From Gammaproteobacteria bacterium UBA4475 (GTDB lineage Bacteria > Pseudomonadota > Gammaproteobacteria > Pseudomonadales > Azotimanducaceae): a stretch of 12,829 nt of DNA. The stretch is taken from NCBI GenBank assembly GCA_002389265.1, contig DGOD01000381.1, positions 1 through 12,829 of the forward strand, read 5' to 3'. Of this stretch, positions 1-7,411 are shown in pieces. Position numbers and translations under genes: made by a program. The notes beneath the pieces are model-generated. The model searched no databases and had not been told where the DNA came from. It saw nothing but the letters and a program-made list of their open reading frames with translations. The number at the start of each line of letters is the position of its first letter. Position 1 is the first letter of the stretch.

Positions 1-987
1 CACCTGCAGCAGTTCCGCGATGCGCTCCATCGCCCCAGAGGCACGTTGAACCTCACCCCAGAACTCACTTAAGGCCGCCGCAGAGGCACCGACAAAGATG
101 GCGTAAAGCACGAACTGACCCAGTTCGCCACCGGAAAGCTCACCGTCCAAAACCGCCTTGGCACCCACCCAGAGCACAAAGATCAAAGCGCCAAAGACAC
201 CACTGGTGCCGACCGTGGTGAGTAATGCTCGAACCCGGATGCGGCGGACCGCGACGCGAAAACTCGACTCTACCGCGCCGCCAAAGCGTTGGCTTTCCAG
301 CTCCTCGGCTGTGAAAGCCTGAACAATTTCTACCGCATTCAGAATTTCTTCGGCGTGACCGCTGGCGTCCGCTACTCGATCCTGCGTGTCCTTCGACAGC
401 CGCCTGACCCAACGGCCAATCAAGAGAATTGGCACTATCACCAACGGCAATACCACCACCAATAGCCCCATTAACTGCACATTAGTATAGGCGAGCAACG
501 CCAGTGCACCGATAAACTGAATAGAAGAACGCAGTACAATCGAGATGCCCACCCCTGATATGGACTGAATAAGTGTCGTATCAGCGGTGAGCCGTGACAG
601 TACTTCACCCACTCGGGTGACGTCAAAAAAAGTCGGATCCATGCGAACCACATGACGGAACACCTGTTCCCGAAGATCAGCGACCACGCGCTCGCCCAAC
701 CAATTGACGAAATAGGCTCTGGCTGCGCCAAAAAAGCCGATGATCAGTGCAAACAACAGCAACACAAAGAAGTAACGATTAACATTCGCTGCATCTGCCG
801 CAGAAAAACCATGATCAATCACATTACGCACCGCCATGGGCATCGCCAGCAACGCTGCAGAGGACACCAACAGGGCAATCATTGCCAGCAACAAGGTGCC
901 TTTATAGGGCGCAATAAACGGCACCAACATGCTTAAGGGACGCAGGGCTTTTACCCGTTTCTGCGATGCGGGAGATAGATCAGTCAT
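1..987 (-). CDS. ABC-B family exporter, membrane domain (3' end missing at window edge)
   Basis: The frame is open for 329 codons from an ATG at 987 to the window edge and has no stop, so the C-terminal part, with the ATP-binding domain expected of this family, lies outside. What is visible is an ABC type-1 transmembrane domain. A basic N-terminus leads into the first helices (about residues 19-55 and 70-95). Then comes the typical cytoplasmic loop with FFDVTRVGEVLSRLTADT (about 120-137), a hydrophobic pair around 140-195, a second coupling loop with an AEEILNAVEIVQAF-like segment, and further helices after residue 260. The style matches MsbA-like homodimeric half-transporters that export lipids or drugs; the substrate cannot be read. 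An in-frame ATG at 999 would add four residues. I prefer 987 because GGAA lies just upstream. Ferrochelatase ends 72 bases upstream on the same strand, so co-transcription is possible. Confidence 0.85.
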   Translation of the reverse strand, partial: MTDLSPASQKRVKALRPLSMLVPFIAPYKGTLLLAMIALLVSSAALLAMPMAVRNVIDHGFSAADAANVNRYFFVLLLFALIIGFFGAARAYFVNWLGERVVADLREQVFRHVVRMDPTFFDVTRVGEVLSRLTADTTLIQSISGVGISIVLRSSIQFIGALALLAYTNVQLMGLLVVVLPLVIVPILLIGRWVRRLSKDTQDRVADASGHAEEILNAVEIVQAFTAEELESQRFGGAVESSFRVAVRRIRVRALLTTVGTSGVFGALIFVLWVGAKAVLDGELSGGELGQFVLYAIFVGASAAALSEFWGEVQRASGAMERIAELLQV

Positions 988-1059
988 GCGGATTTCCATA
1001 CAGCTAGGTATTATGCGCGAGCGATGTTAGCGAATGCGAGAGCGCAGAGAAGCAGAGAA

Positions 1060-2076
1060 TTAGTTGGGACTCAACGCTGAGGGCACCAACAAACTTTCCA
1101 AGTAATCAATCCACAGACTGTCTTCGTTGAGACAAGGAATATAGGTGAAGTGTTCGCCGCCGGCTTCGATAAAATCTTCTCGAGCCCGCAGGCTCACTTC
1201 TTCCAGCGTCTCCAGACAATCGGCGACAAAAGAAGGACATACCACCGCGATGTTTTTATGCCCCTCACTCGGCAAGGCCTTGACCACCTCGTCGGTAAAG
1301 GGCTGCAGCCAACCGGGTCCGATGCGAGACTGAAAGGCGACTCCCCATTTGTCCGCCGGTAAATCCAGATACTGCGCGCATAATGCTGAAGTCTGCAGCA
1401 CTTGTGCCTTATAGCAATAGGGCCGGGCGGCACAATCCACCTGACAGCAATCATCGGTCTTCATACAATGGCTACCCGTCGGATCCGTCTTAACCAGGTG
1501 CCGCTCCGGTAGACCGTGATAACTGAACAACAAGTAATCATAGTCAGCGGGCAGGTCTGCCTTAATTCGCTCTGCAAGCGCCTTGATATAGCCTGCATCA
1601 GCATAAAAAGAGTCGGTGAATGCGAGTTTCGGCTTGGCGGGTAACAACTCAACCTCGGCCTCGACTGCAAGACGGGTCGTCAGAGAGGTGGACATGGCAT
1701 AATGCGGGTATAGGGGCAACACACTGATCTCATCGCAACCTAACGCCACCAGTCGCGCCAGAGCATCTCGAATGGAGGGTTCCTGATAGCGCATGGCGAC
1801 TTCTACAGGCTGATCTGTTCGCAACGCCAGTGCCTTGGCCATGGCCATCGTTCGAGCAATAAGGGGCGAGCCGTCATCGGTCCATACGGTGCTGTAGGCA
1901 TGCAGGGTCTTGCTGGATCGAAAGGGCACGATAATCAAATTAACCAACAATTGCTGGGCAATCTTGGGCAGGTCGATCACTAGGTCGTCCGACAAGAACT
2001 CTTTCAGATAGGCCCGCACTGACTTGAGCTCGAGGCTTTTCGGCGATCCAAGGTTGATCAATAAAATTCCGTTCAT
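1060..2076 (-). CDS. hemH: Ferrochelatase with internal cysteine-rich segment
   Basis: Inserts ferrous iron into protoporphyrin IX, the last step of protoheme synthesis; normally soluble or loosely membrane-associated. The 338-residue product fits the family length. Seen: N-terminal LLINLGSP (5-12), the PLYPHYAMSTS segment (121-131), and SYHGLPERH (185-193) with the catalytic His187. FVADCLETLEE (283-293) follows, in which Glu289 aligns with the conserved active-site glutamate. Between them, residues 204-221 carry Cys204, Cys210, Cys211, Cys215 and Cys221. Families with this internal cysteine group are known to hold a [2Fe-2S] cluster; that it does so here is inference. The frame runs open upstream to 2181, but the conserved protein begins at 2076, where AGGCAGG precedes the ATG, and the extra 35 residues look unlike ferrochelatase. 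It lies 152 bases after the acyl-CoA synthetase, with a candidate promoter in between. Confidence 0.95.
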   Translation of the reverse strand: MNGILLINLGSPKSLELKSVRAYLKEFLSDDLVIDLPKIAQQLLVNLIIVPFRSSKTLHAYSTVWTDDGSPLIARTMAMAKALALRTDQPVEVAMRYQEPSIRDALARLVALGCDEISVLPLYPHYAMSTSLTTRLAVEAEVELLPAKPKLAFTDSFYADAGYIKALAERIKADLPADYDYLLFSYHGLPERHLVKTDPTGSHCMKTDDCCQVDCAARPYCYKAQVLQTSALCAQYLDLPADKWGVAFQSRIGPGWLQPFTDEVVKALPSEGHKNIAVVCPSFVADCLETLEEVSLRAREDFIEAGGEHFTYIPCLNEDSLWIDYLESLLVPSALSPN

Positions 2077-2079
2077 AGG

Positions 2080-2086
2080 CCTGCCT
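2080..2086 (-). promoter_or_regulatory. Ribosome binding site deciding the hemH start
   Basis: On the minus strand AGGCAGG ends three bases before the ATG at 2076; its first AGG is seven bases away. This supports 2076 over the longer open frame that reaches 2181. Confidence 0.6.
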
Positions 2087-2168
2087 GATTCCTGTCTTAT
2101 TGCTGTCTTGTTCTTGGCTTGTTCGCGCATTGAAACCGCCGCGCCACCGGGCTGATTCGCGAGCGCGA

Positions 2169-2174
2169 AGTATA
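2169..2174 (-). promoter_or_regulatory. Candidate -10 element for hemH
   Basis: The minus strand reads TATACT here, five of six bases matching the sigma-70 -10 consensus, about 92 bases ahead of the hemH ATG. The sequence 17 bases upstream is a poor -35 match (best is TTAAAG at a longer spacing), so this is only a candidate. It would give hemH its own transcript, separate from the upstream acyl-CoA synthetase. Confidence 0.3.
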
Positions 2175-2228
2175 CACCCAAATACGCGCTGTGCTTTAAC
2201 CGGGATCACTATGCCACCGACTAACCCC

Positions 2229-3923
2229 TCAGGCAGTCTGCTGCTCCTGCAGACCCAGCTCCTGCATACTGACTTCGCGCATCTTGAATTTCTGCACCTT
2301 ACCCGTCACTGTCATAGGGAATTCATCGGTAAAGCGCACATAGCGTGGCACCTTATAGTGCGCAATGGTGCCTCGACAAAATGCCTTAAGCGCTTCATCT
2401 TCCAATTGCTGACCTGCCTTGAGCGCCACCCAAGCGACGATCTCCTCACCGTACTTCGGATCCGGAACGCCGGTCACCTGGACCGCGGCTACCGCCGGAT
2501 GGGTCATTAAGAACTCTTCGATCTCTCGCGGATACACATTCTCACCACCCCGAACAATCATGTCTTTGATGCGCCCAACAATATTCACATAGCCATCATC
2601 GTCCATCACGGCGATGTCACCAGTATGCATCCAGCCACGGCTATCGATCGCCCCAGCAGTGGCTTCTGGATTCTGCCAGTATCCCAACATCACACTGTAG
2701 CCACGGGTACAGAGCTCACCCATCTGGTTCAATGGGCACGTTTTGCCAGTGTCCTGATCAATAATTTTTACTTCCACATGAGGATGTACCAGCCCCACAG
2801 TACTGACCCGCTTGTCGAGGGGCGAATCGGTTCGCGTCTGAAAACTGACAGGACTGGTTTCAGTCATGCCATAGGCGATTTCCACTTCCGTCATATGCAT
2901 CAATGTATTGACCTGATTCATGGTCGATACCGGACAAGGCGCACCGGCCATCACGCCGGTTCGCAACGAACTGAGATCAAAGGTTGAAAAGTTAGTCAAT
3001 GCCAGTTCTGCGATGAACATGGTCGGCACGCCATACAGCGCAGTGGCGGCTTCCGCCTGGACGGCCTGTAACACCGCTTCTGGCTCAAAACTCTCGCTGG
3101 GATAAATGAGACACGCGGCGTGGGTCAGACAACCCAGATTTGCCATCACCATGCCAAAACAATGGTACAGAGGCACCGGCACCACCAAACGATCATGCTC
3201 AGTAAAATTCATGGTTCGAGCGACGAAGAAGCCATTGTTCAAAATATTGTGGTGACTGAGGCAGGCCCCCTTGGGGAAGCCTGTGGTACCACTGGTATAT
3301 TGAATATTAATGGGGTCGTCCATATCCAACTCGGCTTGGCGTGCCGTTAACTGTGCAGTACTCACCGACGAGGCCGTCCTGAGCAAATCAGCCCAGTCGA
3401 ATATCCCGGCACAAGGGCTACTGGACAAAGAAATCACTGTGGTCAAGTCTGGAAACTTCTCAGACTGCAGATTGCCTACCGCGCAATGATCGAGCTCTGG
3501 GCATAGGGATAGCGTCATGGCCTCGTAGTCAGAAGTCTTGAATTGATTCTGCAACACGAGCGCCTTGCAACCCGATTGCTTTAAAACATAATCCAGCTCA
3601 TGGACACGATAAGCCGGGTTGATGGTCACCAGAATTGCGCCGACCTTGGCACTTGCATATTGGGTCACCAGCCATTCCACATTATTTGGCGACCAGATAC
3701 CGATGCGATCGCCCTTACCCAAGCCCACTGCCATCAGCGCTCGAGCCAAGGTATCCACTGCTTGCGCCAGTTCGGCGTAGGTCAAACGGATAGCCTGATG
3801 AACCGAGACAATCGCCGGTCGATCTGGATAGGCAGCGACAATCTCGTCAAACTGTGCGCCGATCGTCAATCCCAACAGGGGTTGCTGACTCGTACCGCTG
3901 GCGTAACTCACGGGGCTAGGCAT
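2229..3923 (-). CDS. Fatty-acid acyl-CoA synthetase (AMP-forming, ACSF2/FadD-like)
   Basis: Activates a carboxylic acid, probably a medium- or long-chain fatty acid, to its acyl-CoA through an acyl-adenylate; cytoplasmic. All ANL-superfamily signatures are present in the 564 residues: phosphate loop [11 protein letters not shown] (209-219), YGMTET (351-356), HTGD (433-436) for ribose binding, the hinge region [16 protein letters not shown] (450-465) with Arg451, and the C-terminal TVTGKVQK with the adenylation lysine Lys542. The overall pattern resembles ACSF2-type ligases rather than acetyl-CoA synthetase. An in-frame ATG at 3938 has no ribosome binding site, whereas GGAGA sits eight bases before the ATG at 3923, so I chose the latter. 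It overlaps the end of the selD fusion by eight bases, which suggests translational coupling. Chain length specificity cannot be read. Confidence 0.93.
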   Translation of the reverse strand: MPSPVSYASGTSQQPLLGLTIGAQFDEIVAAYPDRPAIVSVHQAIRLTYAELAQAVDTLARALMAVGLGKGDRIGIWSPNNVEWLVTQYASAKVGAILVTINPAYRVHELDYVLKQSGCKALVLQNQFKTSDYEAMTLSLCPELDHCAVGNLQSEKFPDLTTVISLSSSPCAGIFDWADLLRTASSVSTAQLTARQAELDMDDPINIQYTSGTTGFPKGACLSHHNILNNGFFVARTMNFTEHDRLVVPVPLYHCFGMVMANLGCLTHAACLIYPSESFEPEAVLQAVQAEAATALYGVPTMFIAELALTNFSTFDLSSLRTGVMAGAPCPVSTMNQVNTLMHMTEVEIAYGMTETSPVSFQTRTDSPLDKRVSTVGLVHPHVEVKIIDQDTGKTCPLNQMGELCTRGYSVMLGYWQNPEATAGAIDSRGWMHTGDIAVMDDDGYVNIVGRIKDMIVRGGENVYPREIEEFLMTHPAVAAVQVTGVPDPKYGEEIVAWVALKAGQQLEDEALKAFCRGTIAHYKVPRYVRFTDEFPMTVTGKVQKFKMREVSMQELGLQEQQTA

Positions 3924-6162
3924 CGTTTCGTTCTCCATGCATCAGGGTTGAGATAAACGGTTGTCCCAACTGTTCAAGATTCGTTTCAAGGGCCTCGACT
4001 CGGCCAATAATACAAGCTTTCGAGTAGCCTGCCGCGACCAGTTTTTCAATCGTCGCCGACGCCAAGTGAGCGTCGACAGCAGCTAGCAAGCCACCGGCAG
4101 TCTGCGGATCAAACAACATAGCATAGTGTGGGTGAGCTTGTGGCTGAATATGCTTCACTGATCGCTCATTGCCAGCATGCAGCGTGCTAGTGATCTGCAG
4201 CTCCTGCAGACAGGTCAGACTACCCGCCAACAACGGCAGGCTCAAAAGGTCCAGGCTGACATTGACCTGCGATGCTTGCATCATTTCTGACAAATGCCCC
4301 GCTAGCCCAAAGCCCGTAATATCAGTGCAGGCTGACGCTGTCGTTGTGCCCTGCTCACTCAAAGCAGCGAAAATGGCGCCCGCCGCTGCATTGGACTGCA
4401 GCATTACCTGCAACGCCGCCTCAATCCAATGCCCCCGCGCCTGATGCTGCATATCCGCAGCAAATAAGGTGCCGGTACCCAGCGGCTTGGTCAGTATCAG
4501 TGTTTGACCGGGTCGCATTCCCGATTTTTTTAACAGTCGAGATTCATCCGCGATGCCATTCACGGCAAAGCCAACGGACAACTCGGCACCTTCCGTGGTG
4601 TGGCCACCCACAAGACTAATGCCCTCACCTGCGAGTTGCTCCCATGCCCCTTGCATTAATTGTTCTAACAGATGACGCGTGGCCGAAGGCGCAGCATAAG
4701 GGGTTGTGACAATGGCCATCGCTGTGACTGCCTCCCCGCCCATGGCATAGATATCACTGACCGCGTGATTCACAGCGATCTTGGCCAACAAATAAGGATC
4801 TTCAATAAAAGCCTTAAAGACGTCTACCGTATGCAACATGAGTTTACCTGCAGGCGCCCGATAGAGCGCGGCATCATCAAGCTCGGCAACCGGCATATCC
4901 AGGTTACCCAACACTTCTGCGAGCAAATCTGCGCTGACCTTTGAGCCACAACCACCACACTGCATTTGCGGGTCAACTTCAGCCAACAGGCCCTGACCCG
5001 ACTCAACCTTCATCAGCGGCAAGGCATTAAACTGGTCCATAAAACGTCGATCGATCCAGTCTTTTAAATGCCATACCCAGCGGCCATAAACACTTCTACC
5101 AAACTTCATCGCGACGGCTGCCTTGTCACCGGTTGACACCAAGGACAGAAAAGAGGTTTGTGGAACGAAGTGCTTCAGAGGCTTACCGAGCAATTGACGC
5201 CGAATGTTTTCGTACAACACCGGCCCCTGACGAACAGCAAAAACGCCAGCTTTAGGCCGTGGATGCGCCAACACATGCGCAGTATCGCCAACAGCAAAAA
5301 CGTCATCGAAATTGCTCACTTGTAATGTATCACGCACCTCAACAAAGCCGTTGTCATCAGTGGCCAGCAGCGTCTGTGCCAACCACGGTTGAGCCGCCGC
5401 AGAAGTCACCCAAAATATTTCATCCACAGCGCAACGCTGGGCGTGGGCAGACACGACAGTTTTCTGCTCGACTTCTGCAACCCGAAAATTTCGGTGTAAC
5501 TCGATACCCCTGTGGGCAAGTTGCTGACTGAACAATGCCTGCACCGCAGGCGAGTAATCTGGCAACAATACTTCTTGGTCGACGAACAAGTGGAAACGTA
5601 TGGGCTGCGGACTCAGTGTCGGCGCTACCCTTGTGAGGTAATGATGGACCGCCAAACACAGCTCGACTCCGCCGGCGCCGCCACCCACGAAACCCATGTG
5701 CTTGACTGTACCTGTGGCAACCCGGCCGAGGCATTCTTGCCATTGATGCAGAAACCGATTGATAGGTTTAACCGCGATAACGTTTTCACGGGCACCGGGC
5801 ACATCAATCACCGCGGGCGTGATACCGATATCGATAGACAAAATATCGTAGCCAATATCGGGCCGACCTTGGCAACGCACCCGGCGATTGACGGGATCTA
5901 TATCAAAAGCACTGGCCTGTATTAATCGCGCTCCGGCAAATCGGCAGAGTCGTACCAGATCGATATGCATGTCTTGTGAGTCATAATGACCCGCAACCAG
6001 ACCGGGCAACATGCCCGAATAGGGCGTCTCAACATCGGGGCTGATCAGCGTGATCTGCAAACCGACAATAGGCTGCATGGCCAGCTTGCGTAAAACGATC
6101 ACGTGGCTGTGGCCACCGCCGAGCAGTACCAGTTCTTTCGCGATAAAAGCCGATGTATTCAA
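3916..6162 (-). CDS. selD: Fusion of FAD/NAD(P) oxidoreductase with selenide,water dikinase
   Basis: The C-terminal domain (about 398-748) makes selenophosphate from selenide and ATP, the selenium donor for selenocysteine and 2-selenouridine in tRNA. It carries CGGCGSK (402-408), where Cys405 and Lys408 align with E. coli Cys17 and Lys20. It also has Asp447, [12 protein letters not shown] (465-476) with Asp470, GGHTTEG (519-525) and [10 protein letters not shown] (614-623) with Asp614. The active-site residues therefore look intact. Both cysteines of CGGC use TGT, not TGA. The N-terminal domain (1-380) is a pyridine-nucleotide-disulfide/NDH-2-like fold: GGGHSH (15-20), [11 protein letters not shown] (158-168) and VFAVGDTA (288-295). 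This fusion family is known (the N-terminal part has its own family, TIGR03169), but the oxidoreductase's role is not established. The start is TTG; no in-frame ATG or GTG exists between the upstream stop and the Rossmann motif. The start overlaps the stop of the small ORF by four bases (TTGA). Confidence 0.93.
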   Translation of the reverse strand: MNTSAFIAKELVLLGGGHSHVIVLRKLAMQPIVGLQITLISPDVETPYSGMLPGLVAGHYDSQDMHIDLVRLCRFAGARLIQASAFDIDPVNRRVRCQGRPDIGYDILSIDIGITPAVIDVPGARENVIAVKPINRFLHQWQECLGRVATGTVKHMGFVGGGAGGVELCLAVHHYLTRVAPTLSPQPIRFHLFVDQEVLLPDYSPAVQALFSQQLAHRGIELHRNFRVAEVEQKTVVSAHAQRCAVDEIFWVTSAAAQPWLAQTLLATDDNGFVEVRDTLQVSNFDDVFAVGDTAHVLAHPRPKAGVFAVRQGPVLYENIRRQLLGKPLKHFVPQTSFLSLVSTGDKAAVAMKFGRSVYGRWVWHLKDWIDRRFMDQFNALPLMKVESGQGLLAEVDPQMQCGGCGSKVSADLLAEVLGNLDMPVAELDDAALYRAPAGKLMLHTVDVFKAFIEDPYLLAKIAVNHAVSDIYAMGGEAVTAMAIVTTPYAAPSATRHLLEQLMQGAWEQLAGEGISLVGGHTTEGAELSVGFAVNGIADESRLLKKSGMRPGQTLILTKPLGTGTLFAADMQHQARGHWIEAALQVMLQSNAAAGAIFAALSEQGTTTASACTDITGFGLAGHLSEMMQASQVNVSLDLLSLPLLAGSLTCLQELQITSTLHAGNERSVKHIQPQAHPHYAMLFDPQTAGGLLAAVDAHLASATIEKLVAAGYSKACIIGRVEALETNLEQLGQPFISTLMHGERNDA
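3932..3936 (-). promoter_or_regulatory. Ribosome binding site for the acyl-CoA synthetase, inside the selD fusion gene
   Basis: GGAGA on the minus strand lies eight bases before the ATG at 3923 and within the last codons of the upstream gene. It decides between the two in-frame ATGs at 3938 and 3923 and indicates coupled translation. Confidence 0.6.
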
Positions 6163-6320
6163 ACCCGATTCAACCTTGCTGTCACTCCGCTGATGCTGGT
6201 AATCATTATCCAGTCACTGACCCAAACAGCACAGCGCAGCCCTTGCCATAGGGTTGACTTGGGGACCGCATCCCGCAGCTGATCAAACAACAGAGCAAAC
6301 TCAAGGCGCCTGTTAGACAT
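6159..6320 (-). CDS. Small 53-residue protein of unknown function
   Basis: I do not recognise this protein. It is probably real. Its ATG at 6320 lies eight bases after a strong AAAAAGGA ribosome binding site, it begins 22 bases after the esterase stop, and its TGA overlaps the TTG start of the selD fusion by four bases, so its translation would deliver ribosomes to selD. The product starts MSNRRLEFALLFDQLRDAVP. Its second half (about 24-46) is rich in Trp, Leu, Ile and Val with few charges and may sit at or in a membrane, though a clean helix is not obvious. It ends in a basic tail with two Arg. The frame is open upstream to 6431, but that part lies antiparallel in spirit to nothing known and merely overlaps the esterase C-terminus. 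It could alternatively be a leader peptide that only couples selD translation. Confidence 0.6.
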   Translation of the reverse strand: MSNRRLEFALLFDQLRDAVPKSTLWQGLRCAVWVSDWIMITSISGVTARLNRV

Positions 6321-6328
6321 TTCCAAAA

Positions 6329-6336
6329 TCCTTTTT
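6329..6336 (-). promoter_or_regulatory. Strong ribosome binding site for the 53-residue ORF
   Basis: The minus strand reads AAAAAGGA, followed by an eight-base spacer and ATG at 6320. It is the best ribosome binding site in this gene group and is the main evidence that the small ORF is translated. Confidence 0.65.
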
Positions 6337-6342
6337 AGCTGC

Positions 6343-7254
6343 CTAATGAGGCCGTGTATCGAGAAAGGCGCCCAGTTGCCGGATCGCTTCATTGCCTTCA
6401 GGAATTCGGCCAGCGAAGACCTGAAATACATGCGGCATCTTTGGCCAGACGGTTAATTCGATAGCGCCGCCCTGCGCCTCTACCGCTGTCACCAGCCGCG
6501 TCGAATCACTTAATAGCAGTTCCGAGCTACTGGCGTGCACCAGCAGCGGCGGCAGGCCCTTCAGGTCACCGAACAAAGGCGACGCCAAAGGCGCCTCAGG
6601 ATCACGTTGACCTAGATAAAATCCCGCACAGGTTTGTAGCGCTTTCGGGGTTAACATCACGTCGGTGACGATGTTCGTGCCCAGACTGTCACCGGTGAGT
6701 GACAGGTCGAGCCAAGGCGACAACAAAATCGCTTTAGCTGGCATTGGTAAGCCAAGGTTCTTCAAATTCAACAGCAACGCCAAGGCGAGACCACCGCCCG
6801 CTGAATCACCACCGATCGCGATGTTTTCAGGATTAAAACCTTGATCCAGTAAAGACCGGTAGCACAGGGTGGCATCGTCCAGGCCAGCAGGAAACGGATG
6901 CTCGGGGGCCAAGCGGTATTCCACCATCAGCACAGCCATGCCAGACGCCTGGGCAAGCCGCCAGGCCAAATTGCGATGGCTATCGGCCCCACCGGAGACG
7001 TAACCGCCCCCATGTAAATAGAGCAACACGCGCGCCGAGTCACTCACAGCCCGACCTGATTGAACTTGAACCCACTCGCAAGGCACACCCGCAATCGCCT
7101 CGGAAGTCACGTCTACCCCCTTAGGCACACCTGTGTTTAGGCCAGCGGCCTTGGCCAGCTTGTCACGGAACCCCGTAATGTCCGCCACGCTATCGAACAG
7201 CGGCCTGATGGTTCGCGCCATGACACGGCTGATTAGTGCGGCTCTGATACTCAT
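6343..7254 (-). CDS. Alpha/beta hydrolase, hormone-sensitive-lipase family esterase
   Basis: Hydrolyses carboxylic esters, probably short to medium acyl chains; no secretion signal is evident, so it is likely cytoplasmic. The 303 residues show the HSL (family IV) marks: the oxyanion-hole motif HGGG (81-84), the nucleophile elbow GGDSAGG (148-154) with Ser151, and the final catalytic histidine His275 in MPHVFQVF. The acid is most likely Asp250 in SSSELLLSDS. The YRLAPEHPFPAGLDD stretch (113-127) is also characteristic. The ATG at 7254 has only a weak GAG upstream. It opens the group that continues with the small ORF, selD fusion and acyl-CoA synthetase, and an acyl group released here could in principle feed the synthetase; that link is inference. 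The natural substrate is unknown. Confidence 0.92.
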   Translation of the reverse strand: MSIRAALISRVMARTIRPLFDSVADITGFRDKLAKAAGLNTGVPKGVDVTSEAIAGVPCEWVQVQSGRAVSDSARVLLYLHGGGYVSGGADSHRNLAWRLAQASGMAVLMVEYRLAPEHPFPAGLDDATLCYRSLLDQGFNPENIAIGGDSAGGGLALALLLNLKNLGLPMPAKAILLSPWLDLSLTGDSLGTNIVTDVMLTPKALQTCAGFYLGQRDPEAPLASPLFGDLKGLPPLLVHASSSELLLSDSTRLVTAVEAQGGAIELTVWPKMPHVFQVFAGRIPEGNEAIRQLGAFLDTRPH

Positions 7255-7411
7255 AGATTGCTCATCGTCTCGATACTCAGGCTCAAAATAAACGCGCAGA
7301 TTAAGTCAGTAGTGTGCATCAACCAGATGCCGGCATCAATCCACGTGGCGGGTGAGTTCTGCCATTCTATCATCCATCAATAGCGCTTCACCTGCGGCTG
7401 GCCATTAACGG
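7255..7411. other. Gap between the ABC exporter pair and the esterase
   Basis: 157 bases without a supported ORF. I see no terminator stem with a T-tract after the ABC gene stop, so read-through into the esterase group is possible. The one ordered element is a 12-base perfect palindrome, GATGCCGGCATC (7326-7337), preceded by another GCATC at 7317-7321. It may be an operator or chance. No convincing -35/-10 pair was found on the minus strand. Confidence 0.4.

Noticed and set aside
1145..1362. Plus-strand ORFs opposite hemH and many similar ORFs across the window
   Set aside because: They lie opposite or out of frame with strongly supported genes, lack domains and ribosome binding sites, and have compositions typical of shadow frames.
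2077..2181. Longer ferrochelatase N-terminus
   Set aside because: The extra 35 residues do not resemble the family, whose proteins start at the LLINLGSP strand, and a ribosome binding site sits directly before the ATG at 2076.
4940..4960. Selenocysteine in the SelD active site
   Set aside because: The active-site CGGCGSK motif uses TGT codons; no in-frame TGA is present, so this is a cysteine-type SelD.
6321..6431. Upstream extension of the 53-residue ORF
   Set aside because: It overlaps the esterase C-terminus in another frame and bypasses the strong ribosome binding site at 6329-6336.
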